DNA from: Phoronis australis
Lineage: Eukaryota; Phoronida; Phoronidae
Assembly: GCA_002633005.1 (NCBI GenBank)
Contig: NMRA01000250.1
Span: 205,895-269,894 of the forward strand
Length of the DNA stretch: 64,000 bases
Direction: 5' to 3'
Shown here: piece after piece, positions 23,201 to 38,200 of the stretch
Numbering within the stretch: the stretch's first letter is position 1
How the letters are laid out: each line of letters opens with the position of its first letter
Translations under genes and position numbers: made by a program
The notes under the pieces: generated by a model
Seen by the model: only the letters and a program-made list of their open reading frames with translations
What the model was told of the DNA's origin: nothing
The model's database searches: none

Positions 23201-26200
23201 CATCAATTTTTCTTTAAATTAACAGTTTCGTGAAATTCTCCATGAAGCCTTTGGAATTTTGTGTCAAGGGCTCATTACTAATAGGATTTCAGACACAAGG
23301 GTTATGACCATGTTTTTTAATGTATTTAAAGGTTTTTATATTTTTGTTATGGTCTTGGTTATCATATGTTTCAATGTTTTGTAGATAATCCTCAGAATAT
23401 CATGTTTGGTTCAACTATTACCTAAAAATCGAGTGGAGAAAGGGCGGACACTCGACTAAAGTGACATGGAGGTCCTAAAAATTGACCCGTAAATTTGAGG
23501 CCCTGTGGGCAATTGACTTGAAGCCACGTTTTTCTAAAGCGATCACTTAATTGAGGGTAGCCTTTGAATCAGTAAACTGAAGGAAGGAATAATATTCATA
23601 TTCACATAACTTGGAGTGTCCATTATTTCTCTAACACCTTTCTATTTTCGTCTCAGTTGTACATGTCTCGTAACTTTGGTCGGACATGGATTTGGCTGAC
23701 AAGCAGCGTGAAGTCATATTATTGGTGAGTAACGATTCTTGTGGCACATAGTAAATTTGAATGTGGAAATAATTGTCCAATAAAAGGGATGTATGAACTT
23801 TAACTGTGACCATGAAGAAAACTGATGTTAATCGTGGCACCATTTTGTAAACTCGAAAGACTTGGTTACTAAGTGCTCATTGGCCATAATAAATACAATG
23901 GGCTACTCACTCGAATGTTCTAAATTCATGTCTTTGAGGAATCATGATTAAACTAGTACTTTTCACATAGCCAATACTCAGCTCTTTAATAAGAGCTGAA
24001 GGTCCACCAGAAGGCTTGGTGAAATGGATGTAAACCAAAAGAATGGGAGGAAAATTTCTGTTAAGTGTGCTAGTACAAACAAAATCAAGTTCCCTTGACA
24101 CTTTTAGAAAACCACAAAACTCGTACTGGTTATATTTTGCCTCTTTTTACCTTCCTTTAAGAACGAGTTAAATCGTCGGCCATCTTGTGAGCTCAGTTTT
24201 TTACCTAATGACGTCATGTAGTGACACGAATGCCAGCCAGTGAGCCCAGTTAATGCTTTAGTTCGTGAGTTCATTGGTAGTCAGATTAAAAATGCAAATG
24301 GTGGAGTGACAAGTGAAAAGTAATAAGTCGAATCTTTGAGTGAATATTAAGTCCTTTTGAAGCGCTTGATTTCTGTGCAGTTATATTTGCTGTATTATTT
24401 CTTAAGATAAATGTGTTTACACGATTGCAATTCTGACAAATGCGGGTTAATGTTTGATGAGCAATTCGAGTGTCGTGATTTTTCATAATACTCTCCAATG
24501 AAGAGAAAAGTGATGAATGGGTAAGAGTGGCCAGGAAACTTATTTTCCAAGGAGACTTCTTTCCTGTGACACCACCAGTGGACACTCGTCAATATTTACC
24601 CACAATGTTCCTCATCCGTGAGACTGCAATTTCATGGCTGCCATGATGGTGGTTATGATTTTATGCCAAAATTATTGGATCACCTTCATTGTTGTACCTG
24701 CAAAAGTATCCTTTCGCTATAGAGTTGGTGCACACAGCAGGCAGTCGAGAAACTAAGAAGTTAATATTACTAGATCCACTCATAGNGTTTTTTGTCATTG
24801 GTCATTCCAAGCCCTGAAGTTGTTACTTTGTTGGCATCAATTTTTCTTTAAATTAACAGTTTCGTGAAATTCTCCATGAAGCTTTTGAAATTTTGTCAAG
24901 GGCTCATTACTAATAGGATTTCAGACACAAGGGTTATGACCATGTTTTTTAATGTATTTAAAGGTTTTCATATTTTTATGGTCTTGGTTATCTTATGTTT
25001 CAATGTTTTGTAGATAATCCTCAGAATATCATGTTTGGTTCAACTATTACCTAAAAATCGAGTGGAGAAAGGGCTGACACTCGACTAAAGTGACATGGAG
25101 GTCCTAAAAATTGACCCGTAAATTTGAGGCCCTGTGGGCAATTGACTTGAAGCCACGTTTTTCTAAAGCGATCACTTAGTTGAGGGTACCCTTTGAATCA
25201 GTAAACTGAAGGAAGGAATAATATTCATATTCACATAACTTGGAGTGTCTGTTATTTCTCTAACACCTTTCTATTTTCGTCTCAGTTGTATATGTCTCGT
25301 AACTTTGGTCGGACATGGATTTTGCTGACAAGCAGCGTGAAGTCATATTATTGGTGAGTAACGATTCTTGTGGAACATAGTAAATTTGAATGTGGAAATA
25401 ATTGTCCAAAATAAGGGATGTATGAACTTTAACTGTGACCATGAAGAAAACTGATGTTAATCGTGGCACCATTTTGTAAACTTGAAAGACTAAATGCTCA
25501 TTGGCCATAATAAATACAATGGGCTACTCACTCGAATGTACTAAATTCATGTCTTTGAGGAATCATGATTAACCTAGTACTTTTCACATAGCCAATACTC
25601 AGCTCTTTAATAGAGCTGAAGGTCCACCAGAAGGCTTGGTGAAATGGATGCAAATCAAAAGAATGGGAGGAAAATTTCTGTTAAGTGTGCTAGTACAAAC
25701 AAAATCTAGTTCCCTTGACACTTTTAGAAAACCACAAAACTCTTACTGGTTATATTTTGCCTCTTTTTACCTTCCTTTAAGAACGAGTTAAATTGTCGAC
25801 CATCTTGTGAGCTCAGTTTTTTACCTAATGACGTCATGTAGTGACACGAATGCCAGCCAGTGAGCCCGGTTAATGCTTTAGTCCATGAGTTCATTGGTAG
25901 TCAGATTAAAAATGCAAATGGTGGAGTGACAAGTGAAAAGTAATAAGTCGAATCTTTGAGTGAATATTAAGTCCTTTTGAAGCGCTTGATTTCTGTGCAG
26001 TTATATTCGCTGTATTATTTCTTAAGATAAATGTGTTCACACGATTGCAATTCTGACACATGCGGGTTAATGTTTGATGAGCAATTCGAGTGTCGTGATT
26101 TTTCATAATACTCTCCAATGAAGAGAAAAGTGATGAATGCGTAAGAGTGGCCAGGAAACTTATTTTCCAAGGAGACTTCTTTCCTGTGACACCACCAGTG

Positions 26201-29200
26201 GACACTCGTCAATATTTACCCACAATGTTCCTCATCCGTGAGACTGCAATTTCATGGCTGCCATGATGGTGGTTATGATTTTATGCCAAAATTATTGGAT
26301 CACCTTCATTGTTGTACCTGCAAAAGTATCCTTTCGCTATAGAGTTGGTGCACACAGCAGGCAGTCGAGAAACTAAGCAGTTAATATTACTAGATCCACT
26401 CATAGTCCAGTCTTCTGATTGGCTAAAACACAGTGCAGTGACCTCTGTTGTGAGGTGATGATGCCCAGCTAGACATGGAATTTTCACTTTTTATTCAAGT
26501 CACTCGGACATCAGATGTCGCTGTTCATCATCTGACTAATTACATGCTGCTGCAACCACAAAACTGTAATCGTGTAACTAAAGTTGGCGAGTATATGACA
26601 ACAGGAAAATACTTGTTAGTCTTAAGTGACGAAGAAATCTGAGCAAAAATGCTTTTGATCAGCGTTATAGACCAATGCCTCAACCCTGTAAGGTTAAAAA
26701 GTTCCAAACATTTTTATCAATGCTCTTCTAAGATCCATATAATGCAATATTGTGCTCAAGCTCAGTCCATATATGTGTAATGTTCATGGACATGTAATGA
26801 CTCTTTCCCTGCTTACTATCTGTGTGCAAAGTGCTGTATACTTTGAAATATACATTGTAGGTCTTGTATACAACATACTTTAATTCTACCTTGACGAAAG
26901 AATCGATTTCAATTTGGGACAGTCCTGTTCACTAAATGCTGGTTGTCTGTGTATATTTTAGGGGAATGCCACCACACGACTCGCCTAATTCACTGTACGT
27001 GGAGCGTCAGGGAGCCTTTGGTCGCTCATTCGTTATCAAGTTTTCTAACCTCCTCTCGTACTGGCGCTACAGAACCTACCATAGTGTTATCAGCAATGTT
27101 GTTGACTTTGAAGTAAAGAAAGAATTCATGTTTGCCACCAAGGTCAACAGGACTGATGTAAGTTAGATCATGTGATCCGGGATTCCCGTTGTTGGTTGGG
27201 AAGATCTTCGGCACTTTTGTTTCACCAGTCACCTTCGTATTGAATTAGTGCTTGGAGATTTGCAGTTGGCAAGGAGAAACTGTTTTTAATGCTAAGCAAG
27301 GCTTTAGTGATGTTTCATACAAATCTGAAACTAAGTTAAAAGGATTTTCAGTGCAGTCCTGGTCGTCACGGGGGGTGGGGGAGCTTATTTTAAACTCTGT
27401 GCATTGTACTGTCAGCACTGTATCAGTCTGAGCGCTTGACGAATGTAAAGTGAAAACATGCATCGTGTCTTTTTTCAGTCCTCACGATCACAGTACAACC
27501 TACAATTGTGGGTGTCGAAGAACAGGCAGAGCTTTGTCCAAGCCGACATACCTTACGATTACCGACACCTGGTGAGTGAATGGTGAAGTAATTTTTGTTG
27601 AGGTGTTTTAGTCAGAATGGACGTAGCCTTGACACAGCCAAGGATTACTTACACCTGAAGAGTGGCAATGGAGCTATTCTCAGTTAAAACAGCTTATTAT
27701 TATTATTTGTAAACTACTTATTCTTATTAAAATGACAAGCAAGAAATGTAATTTAAGGCCTCAAAGTGGGCCACCTATGTTAATATAGGCAGCCCCCATG
27801 AAGGTGAATATAATCTAGCATACCTTAAGAACGGAGTAAAATCTCATCAATTTCGGACAAAATAATGGCAAGAATGCCCGTTGTGAATGTCTCCAAATTT
27901 CAAAATGTTCTATAAAAGCATTTAATTTAGTGCTACATACCTTTCATAGAAAAATGACCAAATAGAATGCCGTTTAGTGGCCATATTTTGTTCAAAAGCA
28001 GTGAGATATTATTGTATTGACCAAGTTAAGCACCTGTAGGCATTTGTGCATTCGTGTTACACTTTCCTCATTTCTGAATTAGTGCGTCATGGATGTTGCA
28101 CTTTGTCTGTATGTGTGTGACCTTGCTTGAAAACTCTTGTTCTCGTGGGAAGAATTTTACGGGCATTATTGGCTGCTAGCTCAGGAGGGGTTATGGACCT
28201 TTCTCCGATGCTTGCAAACATGTGTGAGAGCATGTTAGAACTTTGCTTCATTCGATGCCAAGACGAAACGCAGTCACTCATTCATTGTAATTTGCAACAC
28301 TGCCTTTTTGAATATTCTTTGACACAAAAGTGGCTTTTTAACAACATGATGGTCACAAAGAATGAAAAAAATGTTCTGTGAAAATCTGCTTCATTTAATC
28401 TCCATCCAAGTCAGATGTGCACTGTGGGTAGTGCTGACTAGTTGTCCACAAAGTACTCCTCTGCCATCTAATGACACAATTTTATCATCACTTTGAAGTC
28501 ATATCGTAGAACGGCAACTGTTAGGACCTCTGTTATTACTGATGAAAGACTTACCCCAGAGCATGTGAATTGAGTAAGTGTTAGCCACCATCGTCATGGT
28601 GTTTTCAGGATTACTACATTGCTGATGCCACCATCATCATGGTGTTTTCAGGATTACTACATTGTTGATACCACCATCATTATGGTGTTTTCAGGATTAC
28701 TACATTGCTGATGCCACCATCATCATGGTGTTTTCAGGATTACTACATTGCTGATGCCACCATCGTCATGGTGTTTTCAGGATTACTACATTGTTGATAC
28801 CACCATCATCATGGTGTTTTCAGGATTACTACATTGTTGATACCACCATCATCATGGTGTTTTCAGGATTACTACATTGCTGATGCCACCGAAGGAATGG
28901 TAATGTTGTGTGTTAACCACAATCGCTCTCTGACTCATCTCTATGTATCTGATGCAACGGGCACCAAGTACAGCCTCTCTCTGGAGCGCGTCGTCTATTT
29001 CAACCCCAACGGCTCCCTCCAGGATACCTGGCTCAGGTGTGTGTTTGGTCTTGCATTCAGTGAGGAGCTCAAAATGCACCAGGTGGCGCCAGTGAACACA
29101 GGTCCAATCTTCATATTTAAGTGAATGCATTCTGGTTTTGTCATGTGGGACCCTTATTCTATGGGTGGCTCATGGTGGTGTACATGTTTTGTCCTGTGGG

Positions 29201-32200
29201 ACCCTTATCCTATGGGTGGCTCATGGTGGTGTACATGTTTTGTCCTGTGGGACCCTTATCCTATGGGTGGCTCATGGTGGTGTACATGTTTTGTCATGTG
29301 GGACCCTTATCCTATGGGTGGCTCATGGTGGTATACATGTTTTGTCCTGTGGTACCCTTATCCTATGGGTGGCTCATGGTGGTGTACATGTTTTTTTTAT
29401 AATATCAGATGTCAAGAACTGAACCATTCCTTTGTGAGAACCACCTACAGTAAAAATTGTTCAATTTGTGAGGAAAATTGCCAAGACTTAGTACTTTTCT
29501 GCAAATGATGAAAAGTTATCTAGTTGTTTGGTGATATTATACCTGTCTGTTATACTTTGTAACGAACTGGCAGGAATGGAGCATTTTGGATTTGGTCTCC
29601 AAGAACCATTAAAATTAATTATTGTAGTTTTGACAATAAACTGTCACTTTTCAAAGTGATTACTTATGATTGTCTCATGATAAAACATTTTTTATAGCCC
29701 TTCCAGTCACATGTAGTGACGTATATTTTGCTGGTGTACACTAGTGAGGTAGCGAACCTATAACACACTAGAATGGTCTGGCCTTTCACCTGGTATGGTC
29801 TCACCAGACTTGCAAGATAATAAGCATCCCCAACTTTGTTTCATAACACCTTTCTGATACAAATAAGCTGGACAGGTTTGATTCTACTGCTCTTTCTGCA
29901 TTCAGGTTCTACCAAGACGAAGTATTTGCTGACATCCACCGCGTGGATGGGCTGCGTGGCATCTTCATAGCGTCCCAGCTGCGGCCGGGCTCTTTCAGTA
30001 TGCTCAATCAGACTACATACATCACGTTTGACAACGGCGGCTACTGGAGTCGAGTGATTGCCCCGGCCCGCTACCGTAATGGTTCACTGACTGCCTGTGC
30101 TCGTGTAAGTACATTCATGGATCGTTCTATTCTAATGGACTTATTAGCCTAGTAAGTTGTCAGTTATTGAGCTTGGAAAATGCATTTTCATAACGCGACT
30201 TTAGCGATTATGCTGCTTGTGTGTTCCCTCATGAGAAATAAACCATTCTTTTGCCTCAAAACCTGTGTTCAGTACGATGCTGTTGTGTTGATATTTCTCA
30301 GTTGAAGCAGACCTAAATTAAACCCTCTGCAGTCATGTGAAACTATCTCTCATTGTTGACTCGAGGTCTTCTTCATTTGGCTAAATGTATGAGATGCATA
30401 GGTTAAAACTGAATCTGTTGTCAAGAACACCTGGCCAGATAATTCATCCATGCTCCTGATGAACTGATAATTACAGGCGTCAGAATGAGCAATACTGCTC
30501 AAGCCGTACTAAGCTACAGTGACTGGTGGTGGCGCCCACTCCACATATTATTCACCAGTCTACTCAAATCTAATCACTCGGCACATTACTTTCATTGGTC
30601 TCCTTGCAAGTGAATAAAACTGTTAAGTTGGATGAGCGAAAATTTCTTGGAATACTTGAATATGAGAAGTTCCTTCAATTCTTCTGCATCCTGTGTCCTG
30701 TTCACCTATATTTCGAACGTCCAGGTTCTTTGCAGATTTCTCTTGCGTTCTATTGTGGCATGGTTTGATGATTTTGATTTAATTTTAATATCTAGACATA
30801 AAAATTGAGTCGTGAAATAAGTTAATGATTTTTGTTTTCAATGGGTTATACTGTGGTCGGTATGGATCGATTCTATTCTGTTTTTTAATAAATAAACAGC
30901 TTCATTTACGATTTCACTATTATAAAATAGACTGTGCAGGCTTTAAGATAATGCTTTTTACAAGCATAGAAATGAAAAGAAAACATTCATACCTGCATAC
31001 TTACGGACATGCACACTTGTGGTGGGGGTCATTTACAACTCAAAAATAAATTGCCTCGAACTAAAAGTTCACTAGTTAATAAGGTGAGAAATTAATTTGT
31101 TTCTGTATTTGAGCTTATGTGCTTAGCTGTAAAAATATTCTTTTGAAGAGTCTTAGGGACCCACACCGTCGCACACACTTAGAGTTATGTATGACGTTAT
31201 CGACAAGTCTGTGGATTTAAGAAATATTAACTAAAATTTATTTTTGTTGAATTTGAGTTTTATCTTTGTGCTTATCTCGAATTGATTGGGTTACATGGCC
31301 AAGTCTGTTCAGCAAAATTTTGCAAAAAACAAACTAAGGTACTTTCATAGCAAAACAACGGAAACGATAAGATGACCAAATTTGTTTTGATGTAACTGTT
31401 CAAGATGAAATCCCGAAAAGTGCTGTTATGATCTTTTTGTTCCAATTCATTTTTTAATTTTTTTTCAGAAAAATCATAAAAGTCCCATTTTTGATTATCC
31501 CTCATGAAAAAGCCAAACATGTTAAGAACAATTCCTAATGAAGTTTTGTAGAGCAGTGTATGAAACATAGTATTGCATGAATTCGATCAACAATTTCTGA
31601 GATGCTCCAAAGTTAGCCAAATTTGGATGTTTTTGAGGCTTTTTGTATATTAAGGGTACTGTGACATTCTCTTACAGTGGTGGCTCCACAGAGGGCGCTG
31701 CTCTCTTCACCTGACTCAGACTCTTCAGAGGCTCTACCCTGGGCGGAGGTATGTTGAGATCCTCTCAAAAAAGTCGGCCATCGGCATGATCATGGCCACT
31801 GGGGTTATCGGCGAACACCTCAAGATGAACACCCCTCCATCTGTATTTATGTCCGATGACGCTGGCTTGACATGGAGAGAGGTATTTTTTACCAACTTGT
31901 AGCTGATGTCTGTTAAAATAGCCATTTATTTAGGCGCACATGCATTTGTCAGAAACGATGCATTTTTTCAAAGAAAAAATCCTGCTCTGGTACTTTAAAT
32001 TAGACACATTAGCCTAGTCTTCTCTCTAAGTGCAGAAATACTACCTTTTTGTACTTTTTTGTGTATTCATTTGGTAGTAATTATAATTTCATTTGACAGT
32101 TATTTTAAATTGAATGTGTGTCACCGTCTCGCATTTTGTTACCATAATTCGAGTTAAACCGTATTTTGAAAAATTAGCTTTTTCGGTTTACTCGAGTTTT

Positions 32201-35200
32201 ACCCTATTGGGCACATGCTTACTATTGCATTGAATCATGGTTCAGAGTAAATGATATTTGTGTTTTGTCAGGTTCTGAATGGAACGTACTATTATGCCTA
32301 CGGTGACCATGGCGGCGTCATTGTGGCAGTGCGACAGATGTTACCTACGGGGGAAATTTTGTAAGTTCAATAACTTTAAATATTTAACAATACTGTGAAA
32401 TGTAACCAATTTCAAACAAAATTATTGGTACTGCTGACATTTTTGTGATTCTCTTCAATATTTCTAAAGCTTTATGAGGATAAAGCAAATAAAAATGAAA
32501 AAATGTGCCTGTTCTCATTTTTGGGTCCTAAAGTAATGACATCACCAATGTCACAAAAATTAATATTTTTTCACTTGAACCATGCAACTTGAAATTACTT
32601 TTCATTATGCAGAGTGGCAGAATCTTCACAATTTATTTTGTGTGCTCTTAATGAAAGAACTACATGGCATAAAAAGTATATTCGGTTCTTTTTTCTCAAA
32701 ATTTGAGTTTATCTAGCTGCACACCTTTTCAAAAAAGAAAATCCACCTGAGACGAGTAAAAATGATGCAGGATTGTTTTTTTTTTATTCATAGCTTTGCA
32801 AATCTTGGTGTTTTAAAACTTTGTTTACCTTTGCATAAATATGTGCCTTTGTGCAACTTTTTAAAGGGAATAATAGGAGACATTATCTGAAAGTGTTGTG
32901 TGCACACTTTTTGTCGGTGTTTCTTCTTAGTTGGTGAGCACAAGTCTCAAAATAACTCAAGAGTACAGACTAGAACTAGCTGTTTTTTGACCTAACCTAC
33001 AATTTTAAAGCAAAAACAAAACAATTTTTGGTAGTTGCAACTTGCTAAATCATCCGAAATATAATGAAAATGATAGTACAGTGTGGAAAATTAAGAGTTG
33101 TTAACTTAATGACTAGTAATATTTCTTGACCAGCTTATGTGGTCATGTTATTTGATAAATGGTGTGTGTTGGGGACATGTCTGTAAACCTGTCTGTTATT
33201 TTGTAATAAATGTTTAAAAGATAGATTTCGTGTTGCACATGCAAAATTGAAACTAAGCAACACAACCTCCAGATCACCCAGGATTGTGCATTGTAAAGGT
33301 TGACTCATTATTATTTATGGCACTCCATCTACTAATAAGTTTGACGTACTTACAGTAATTGTACAATGATATCGAATGAGTTTCAACTTTCGAAACACAG
33401 CATTCATTTATTTCTTGGTATAAGTACATGAAAGATGCCTTTTTTTAGAAAAACATGTTAGCAATAACTTCTTGATGGAGATTTTTTCATTCTTTTGAGA
33501 TGGAACACAAGGGGACCTTTTGCATGTTTCCAGTAGTTTGTTGTTAGTGTTCATGAACAGTAGAACAAAAAGAATGAAAAATGTGATGCTTTACATAACA
33601 ACCAGTCATTCATCTTATGTCTTATCATTCCTCTGTTTTCAGATATTCAACAGACATGGGAGAGACCTGGGACGTGCATGAGTTTTCCAAAGAAAAGATA
33701 CGCGTATATGGCCTGCTGACAGAGCCCGGAGAGCACACTTCTGTCTTCTCCATGTTTGGCTCCAAGCTGGGTCATCACAGCTGGATTATCACGAAAATTA
33801 ACATGACTCAAGTGTTCCGTTAGTATTTTCTTCGTTGAGTCCTTGCATACACTGTTTACTGGTCTTATCTCTTTGTAATATCTTCCTTTCTCGTAATTTC
33901 GTTTGACTTTCACTTTGCCTCTTCTTTTCTGTTTCTCCATCCACTTCCTCTTTCTCCCCCCTCTCCCTTNNNNNNNNNNNNNNNNNNNNNNNNNNNNNNN
34001 NNNNNNNNNNNNNNNNNNNNNNNNNNNNNNNNNNNNNNNNNNNNNNNNNNNNNNNNNNNNNNNNNNNNNNNNNNNNNNNNNNNNNNNNNNNNNNNNNNNN
34101 NNNNNNNNNNNNNNNNNNNNNNNNNNNNNNNNNNNNNNNGTTTCCTTTCAGCCAATCTTCCTCGCTTCTGCATTCCTCTGCATTCCCTCTCTGCCAGTCT
34201 CTCCATGTTTTCTCCATACCATCTCTGCCAGTCTACCCCTTCCCACCCCCTACCCATCCGTGTCTCCCTATTTTTCCTCAAAGTGTTATTCTTGTCCATT
34301 CCTTTTTCCTTTCTCTTTACTATTTTCTTTTCTATACTCGGCTTCTCTAAACATTGTTCTATTCCCCCTTCCTTCTTGTCTCACCTCTCTGTCTTCCACT
34401 CATATTTCTCTTCATCTCCATTCCCATTTCCTAATTTCCTCCTATCTGCTACATTCTTGAATTCAAATATGTCTGTCTAGTGAGCAAATAGTTGACCATG
34501 TGGTTGTACAGGACTGGATAATGAGTTAGAAGTAAAATTTAAGGATTGTTGGCAACGTTAGTTTTGCCGATTGTGACAAGTAAGGACGGTTTTGCTCTCG
34601 TCTTCACAGTCCCTGTAATCTGTCTATGTGTACGCAGGATACACGTGCAGGAATGAGGACTACAAACAGTGGTCTCCCTCTGGCAGTGCTGGCAGCCATT
34701 GTCTGCTGGGCCGAACGATAACCTACAAGCGACGGATCGCCCACAGCCAGTGCTTCAACGGTGAAGGAATGGTTCATGCCACCATCTCATCCAACTGCAC
34801 ATGCTCACGCACGGATTTTGAGTGGTGAGTTGTGTAAAGTCTTACAAGAGTTTCCATTTTTAGATACGCCCTGTGGCTTTGTGTAAGGAGAGTACACCTA
34901 GGGCATATTTGTGGAAAAATATGCATGTTCCAGCAAAATCCTTATGGGAAGGGGGGGCGGCAGTAGAAATAAAAATTCACAGGTGGTGGTCTTCAGAAAA
35001 AAGCTCAAATTATGGGTGGTCGTTCTTGTATGAAGTAAAGCATTAAAACTGGGTGGTATTTTTTGACCTGTAAATGTTGACAGGTTGGTATTTTCAACAC
35101 ATCTCAAAAGAAATCAAAACTCACCTAAAATTCACTTCGTAAATACCCAAACATATCCCGAAACAAAAAACAAACCCATGTTGCTTGTGTACAGAGTGCA

Positions 35201-38200
35201 ATATGTACACTATGCCATTAATCAAGTCATGGGCAACTTAATTACAAGCACATGTTGTACTGCAGTCATATTAAAATGAAAATTTCGGCAACACTAAACT
35301 GGTGTTGACACATATAAGAAAATTGATGATTTTTAAATAAAAAGTATGAGGAGTCAGATGAACAAGTTCCAATATTCACTTGACATAGTAGTCTAAAAGC
35401 GTTCGTGGAGACAGTTTGAGATTCATAGATCCTTGAAATTGAAAAAATTTATTGTAATTACAGAGACACGTGGTGAACAGAGACACAAAGTATTGCTCAC
35501 AGGTGTCTTTGAAAAGCAAGCTTCTGGTAACTGATATGAGTTGTGATCTCACATGGAATATTTCTGCACCCATAAAAATTTTGCAGTCGGTTGGTACGTC
35601 TGTCATTATCATTTCTTGTCCATCAATAATCTGAAGAACCGCTTGGCGGATCATGATGAAATTTGGTATAGAGGTACTTGGCAAGGATGCGCTTGCACCA
35701 GTCGATTTCCGGGCAGATTTGGCAACCTCGGTACTGGGTGTAGGCCGCTTTAGTTTTCATTCCTTGTATGTTGATTATCACAAAAACTGCTTCACTGATC
35801 ATGACGCTGGATTCAACTACTGTGGCACCCTGTTAGTTTTTGACAAGACAGGTTGATTTCTCAAAAAGTTCTAAGCACAACTGGAAATTTGGCACAAAAA
35901 TATATGGCAGGAATGGATGCGTTGACAGAAATTAAAAAATTATGGGTCATGGGTTGGAGAAATAAATGAAAAATATGGGCGTTGGGTACGAAATAAGTTC
36001 CTTCCCCCCCTCCCATACATTTTTGCTGCAACAGCCCTTACCAGTTTAATAAGAAATGGACACCAAAACCATAAAATGTAAATTTTTAATTACAGAGGGT
36101 ACAATGATCGATGACGTTGTATGTTCACTCTCTTGGTTTCTCTTTGCATACTGGCGACGGGATTGATACACCCAAGTGTATATCTAAAACACAATACCAT
36201 ATATTTCGATTTGTTTTTTTGTCCCTAAATGATTTAATCTGTAGGTTTTGTGCACCAGCAATGTTTAAGCTCTTTCATGCACTGAGGATAGGTTCTGCTG
36301 CTGACCTTTATTTCACTAGAGATTTGTGAAATGTCTGTCTTCCTCGCCACCTGTTGGCTGGAAATGTAGGTGAACTAACTTACTCTTTTCATCGGTTGGC
36401 TTCATTCTGCTTGGAATGGTGAGTTCTCACAATCCATTGCAGGTATCCACAAATCTCGAACCTTAAAAAGGTCGATGACAGTTTCTAGTCTGTATGCTAT
36501 AATTGTATCATATTTTGTACAGGTGAATATTAAGGAATTATGAATCAATTAATTTTAAAAAAATGAGCTATGTTTGTGATTGAAATCGCATTTTTACAGA
36601 ATTATTAAGAACCCCATTCTATGTTATATTATTTATTGGTTTTGATTTCATGTACCAATAACTGGGAAATCAAAGAAATTTTTTAATGTTCTCCAAAGTG
36701 AATCTTGTATCAATTTTTGTTAGAGTGCAAAGCCATGGTAATGTTACTGACAACAAACTGTGTGAAAAGGCCGGTGATGAGTTTCTAGTGTGCCTGCTAT
36801 TGTATCATGTTTTGTACATGTGAATAATTATGAATTAAGGAAAACATGAACTATGTATTTTTACCCACAACTGGGTAATTAAAGAAATATTTTATGTCTT
36901 CCAAAGCCATGTTATTATTATTATGTATCATTTTATCATGTCACTGAATGTTTTGGTGTGATTGCACACTAGTCTAAATACTAACAAGCATGAGGCGGTG
37001 TTAGACACTCCAAGCCATATGTAGCAATGAGGTCAAAAGATCAAAAATCAAAAGGTCAAAAGTCATGTCCACACCAAACAATTGAGTTCATGGCGGCAAG
37101 CCTCAGAAGCATGAATTTTGACAAAAGTCTATAGGTTCGTAGTGCAGTAATGAGTGATGAGGAATTCCAGTACTTGCTCAAATACCTCTAAAATGGTATT
37201 TATGCCATTGACCGAGGATTTTTTTACCATGTACTGCTTTGTCTAGCTTATGTGTTTTATGCTTTTCAGTGATTACGGCTTTAAGGCAGCTTACGAGAGC
37301 TCTCTACTCAACATACATCCACCGTGTGTTTACGACACAAACTCTTCCGTCGACGTTCACAAAATCCCCGACACGTGTTATCCAGGCGGAGTGTACTACA
37401 GAAGTAAAGGGTAGGTGTCTTGATGATGTCTTAGTCAACTTAAGGTTATTTAGGAACCTAGAAAGATTCCTATTTTGGCCAACTTTGCAACGTCGCATCT
37501 CAAAAATTGCGGATCAGATTCACGTGACACTTTCTGATGCTCTGCTTTGTTCTCCAGAGCGCTGTCAAGAATTGTTTTGGAAAATGGTCCACTTTTACAC
37601 GAGGGCGATCAGAGAATGGTACGTGACATCTAAAAAACTGTTCCAATCTGTTTGAGATTTTATCCTGAACATTTCATATATCATATGAAATTTGGTCAAA
37701 GACATGTTATTCTCCTATTGTTTTGCTGTGAACGTGCCTTTCTTTTTGGCTAAATGTTCCAAAAAACGCAGGGTCCTGTGACTTAGTTAATTTGGTATGA
37801 AGTCAGACTACGGAATTTCTACTTTCAGAAGATATATTCTTATGTTGAGTTAAATTCTACAGTTTTGTAGTTATTTGGCCTTAATCTACAAACTTGTTCA
37901 GAAGGTCTTACATAATCTTAAGGCGATAATGAGTGTGTCTTTTGCGGGTCAAAAATGGACAATTTCCAAGTGAGATGAAATATGAATAAATTGGTATATT
38001 AAGCCAAAAATAACACTTGCCAACGCAAAATTTGTCTATCTAGTAATTCTTGAATTTGGGATGTCCAATATTGTCTGTTTCTAAAATCTGGTACAAGCTC
38101 CCAACCTTGGGTTAAATTTTTCACTGGTACAAACTCTCAACCTGGAGCAAAATTAATTTTTCACTGGTACAAGCCCCCAACCTTGAGCAAAATGATTAAT

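Noticed and set aside
24286-26212. Paired minus-strand frames of about 99 and 65 codons at 24286-24592 and 25906-26212
   Set aside because: They look conserved only because they sit in both copies of the tandem duplication; 2% divergence gives no test of coding selection.
33903-34460. Long frames on both strands across the N run near 34000
   Set aside because: Produced by N bases and strong pyrimidine bias.
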